Positions 21,179-21,466 of a DNA stretch of 21,466 bases are shown piece after piece. Origin of the DNA: an uncultured Christensenella sp. GTDB lineage: Bacteria; Bacillota; Clostridia; Christensenellales; DTU072. How positions within the stretch are numbered: the first letter of the stretch is position 1; every line of letters begins with the position of its first letter. The notes under the pieces were generated by a model that saw only the letters and a list, made by a program, of their open reading frames with translations, was not told the DNA's origin and did not search any database. The stretch covers positions 1 to 21,466 of the forward strand of contig CAJLYQ010000029.1 in assembly GCA_905210905.1 (NCBI GenBank), written 5' to 3'. The position numbers were made by a program, and so were the translations under genes.

Positions 21179-21466
21179 TTATTTTTTCCAGTAGCCTTTG
21201 TCTTGCATTATTTTGATTTTCATATCGATTTGTTCCATAAATTCCTTATTCGTTTTGGTCTTTATGAGTTCGTTAATCATAACTTCCGACGCGTCGCCGC
21301 CGTCGCCTGCGTTTAACATACGGCGCATACCCCATACGGTTTCGAGTTCTTTTTGCGTAAGAAGAAGTTCTTCTCTTCTCGTTCCGCTCCGATTAAGGTC
21401 GATCGCGGGGAAAATACGTTTTTCGGTGAGTCGTCTGTCAAGGTGGATTTCCATATTGCCGGTGCC
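21179..21466 (-). CDS. rho: Transcription termination factor Rho, C-terminal part
   Basis: The frame is open to the right edge, so the N-terminal RNA-binding and Walker motifs lie outside. The visible 95 residues, from GTGNMEIHLDRRL through TEKRIFPAIDLNRSGTRREELL to the end MQDKGYWKK, are the conserved C-terminus of the Rho hexameric helicase, including the R-loop region. Rho terminates untranslated transcripts. The gene ends normally before a strong hairpin. Confidence 0.93.
   Translation of the reverse strand, partial: GTGNMEIHLDRRLTEKRIFPAIDLNRSGTRREELLLTQKELETVWGMRRMLNAGDGGDASEVMINELIKTKTNKEFMEQIDMKIKIMQDKGYWKK

Overview
The window joins the right-hand part of a prophage (about 1 to 11,560) to ordinary bacterial chromosome (about 11,560 to 21,466). 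The host looks like a Gram-positive Bacillota, probably Clostridia. The reasons are the strong GGAGG ribosome sites, the secA-prfB gene order, an LLH-type phage holin, rarA, rho and a glxK-type glycerate kinase. I cannot name a genus from the sequence alone.

Prophage, left to right. Positions 1-4050 hold tail-tip and fibre genes, all on the plus strand and packed stop-to-ribosome-site: a left-truncated tail protein, an alanine-rich coiled-coil fibre, a baseplate-like protein, a long fibre with an Mtd-N-like head, and a short free-standing Mtd-N-like protein. Positions 4054-6581 are a complete diversity-generating retroelement (DGR). It has a target protein with a formylglycine-enzyme/C-type-lectin-like fold whose last 44 codons are the variable repeat (VR, 4955-5086), a short hairpin just behind VR, a non-coding template repeat (TR, 5189-5320) and a reverse transcriptase with the DGR signature IGYYTSQ and YVDD. 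TR and VR differ at 18 of 132 positions, and all 18 are adenines in TR. This is the most important content of the window. Positions 6484-7838 hold small genes, an LLH-type holin and a membrane protein with an HExxH metalloprotease motif.

Positions 7890-8954 (minus strand) hold the lysogeny operon: an XRE repressor followed by a two-pass membrane protein with a HIRAN-like domain. Positions 8955-9374 are a control region with two near-consensus rightward promoters, each overlapping a palindrome. One promoter drives a roughly 200-nt transcript that ends at its own terminator; the other drives four small early genes (9375-10207). A DDE transposase of IS481-like type (10273-11295) lies next to the chromosomal junction, so this may be a transposable phage or a prophage carrying an insertion sequence.

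Junction and chromosome. At 11,561 an XRE regulator gene stops abruptly in the middle of its helix-turn-helix, directly beside a 48-bp palindrome. I infer that the element is inserted in this gene. Beyond it come tRNA-Arg(CCG) and a minus-strand secA-prfB-tsaD block (protein export, translation termination, tRNA t6A modification), then a divergent TfoX-N-like/rarA pair, a minus-strand glycerate kinase/hydrolase operon, and the C-terminal end of rho at the right edge.

Working model: the tail genes build the adsorption apparatus and the DGR rewrites the ligand face of its terminal lectin-like protein. The holin and membrane protease may serve lysis. The repressor operon keeps lysogeny and may block superinfection.
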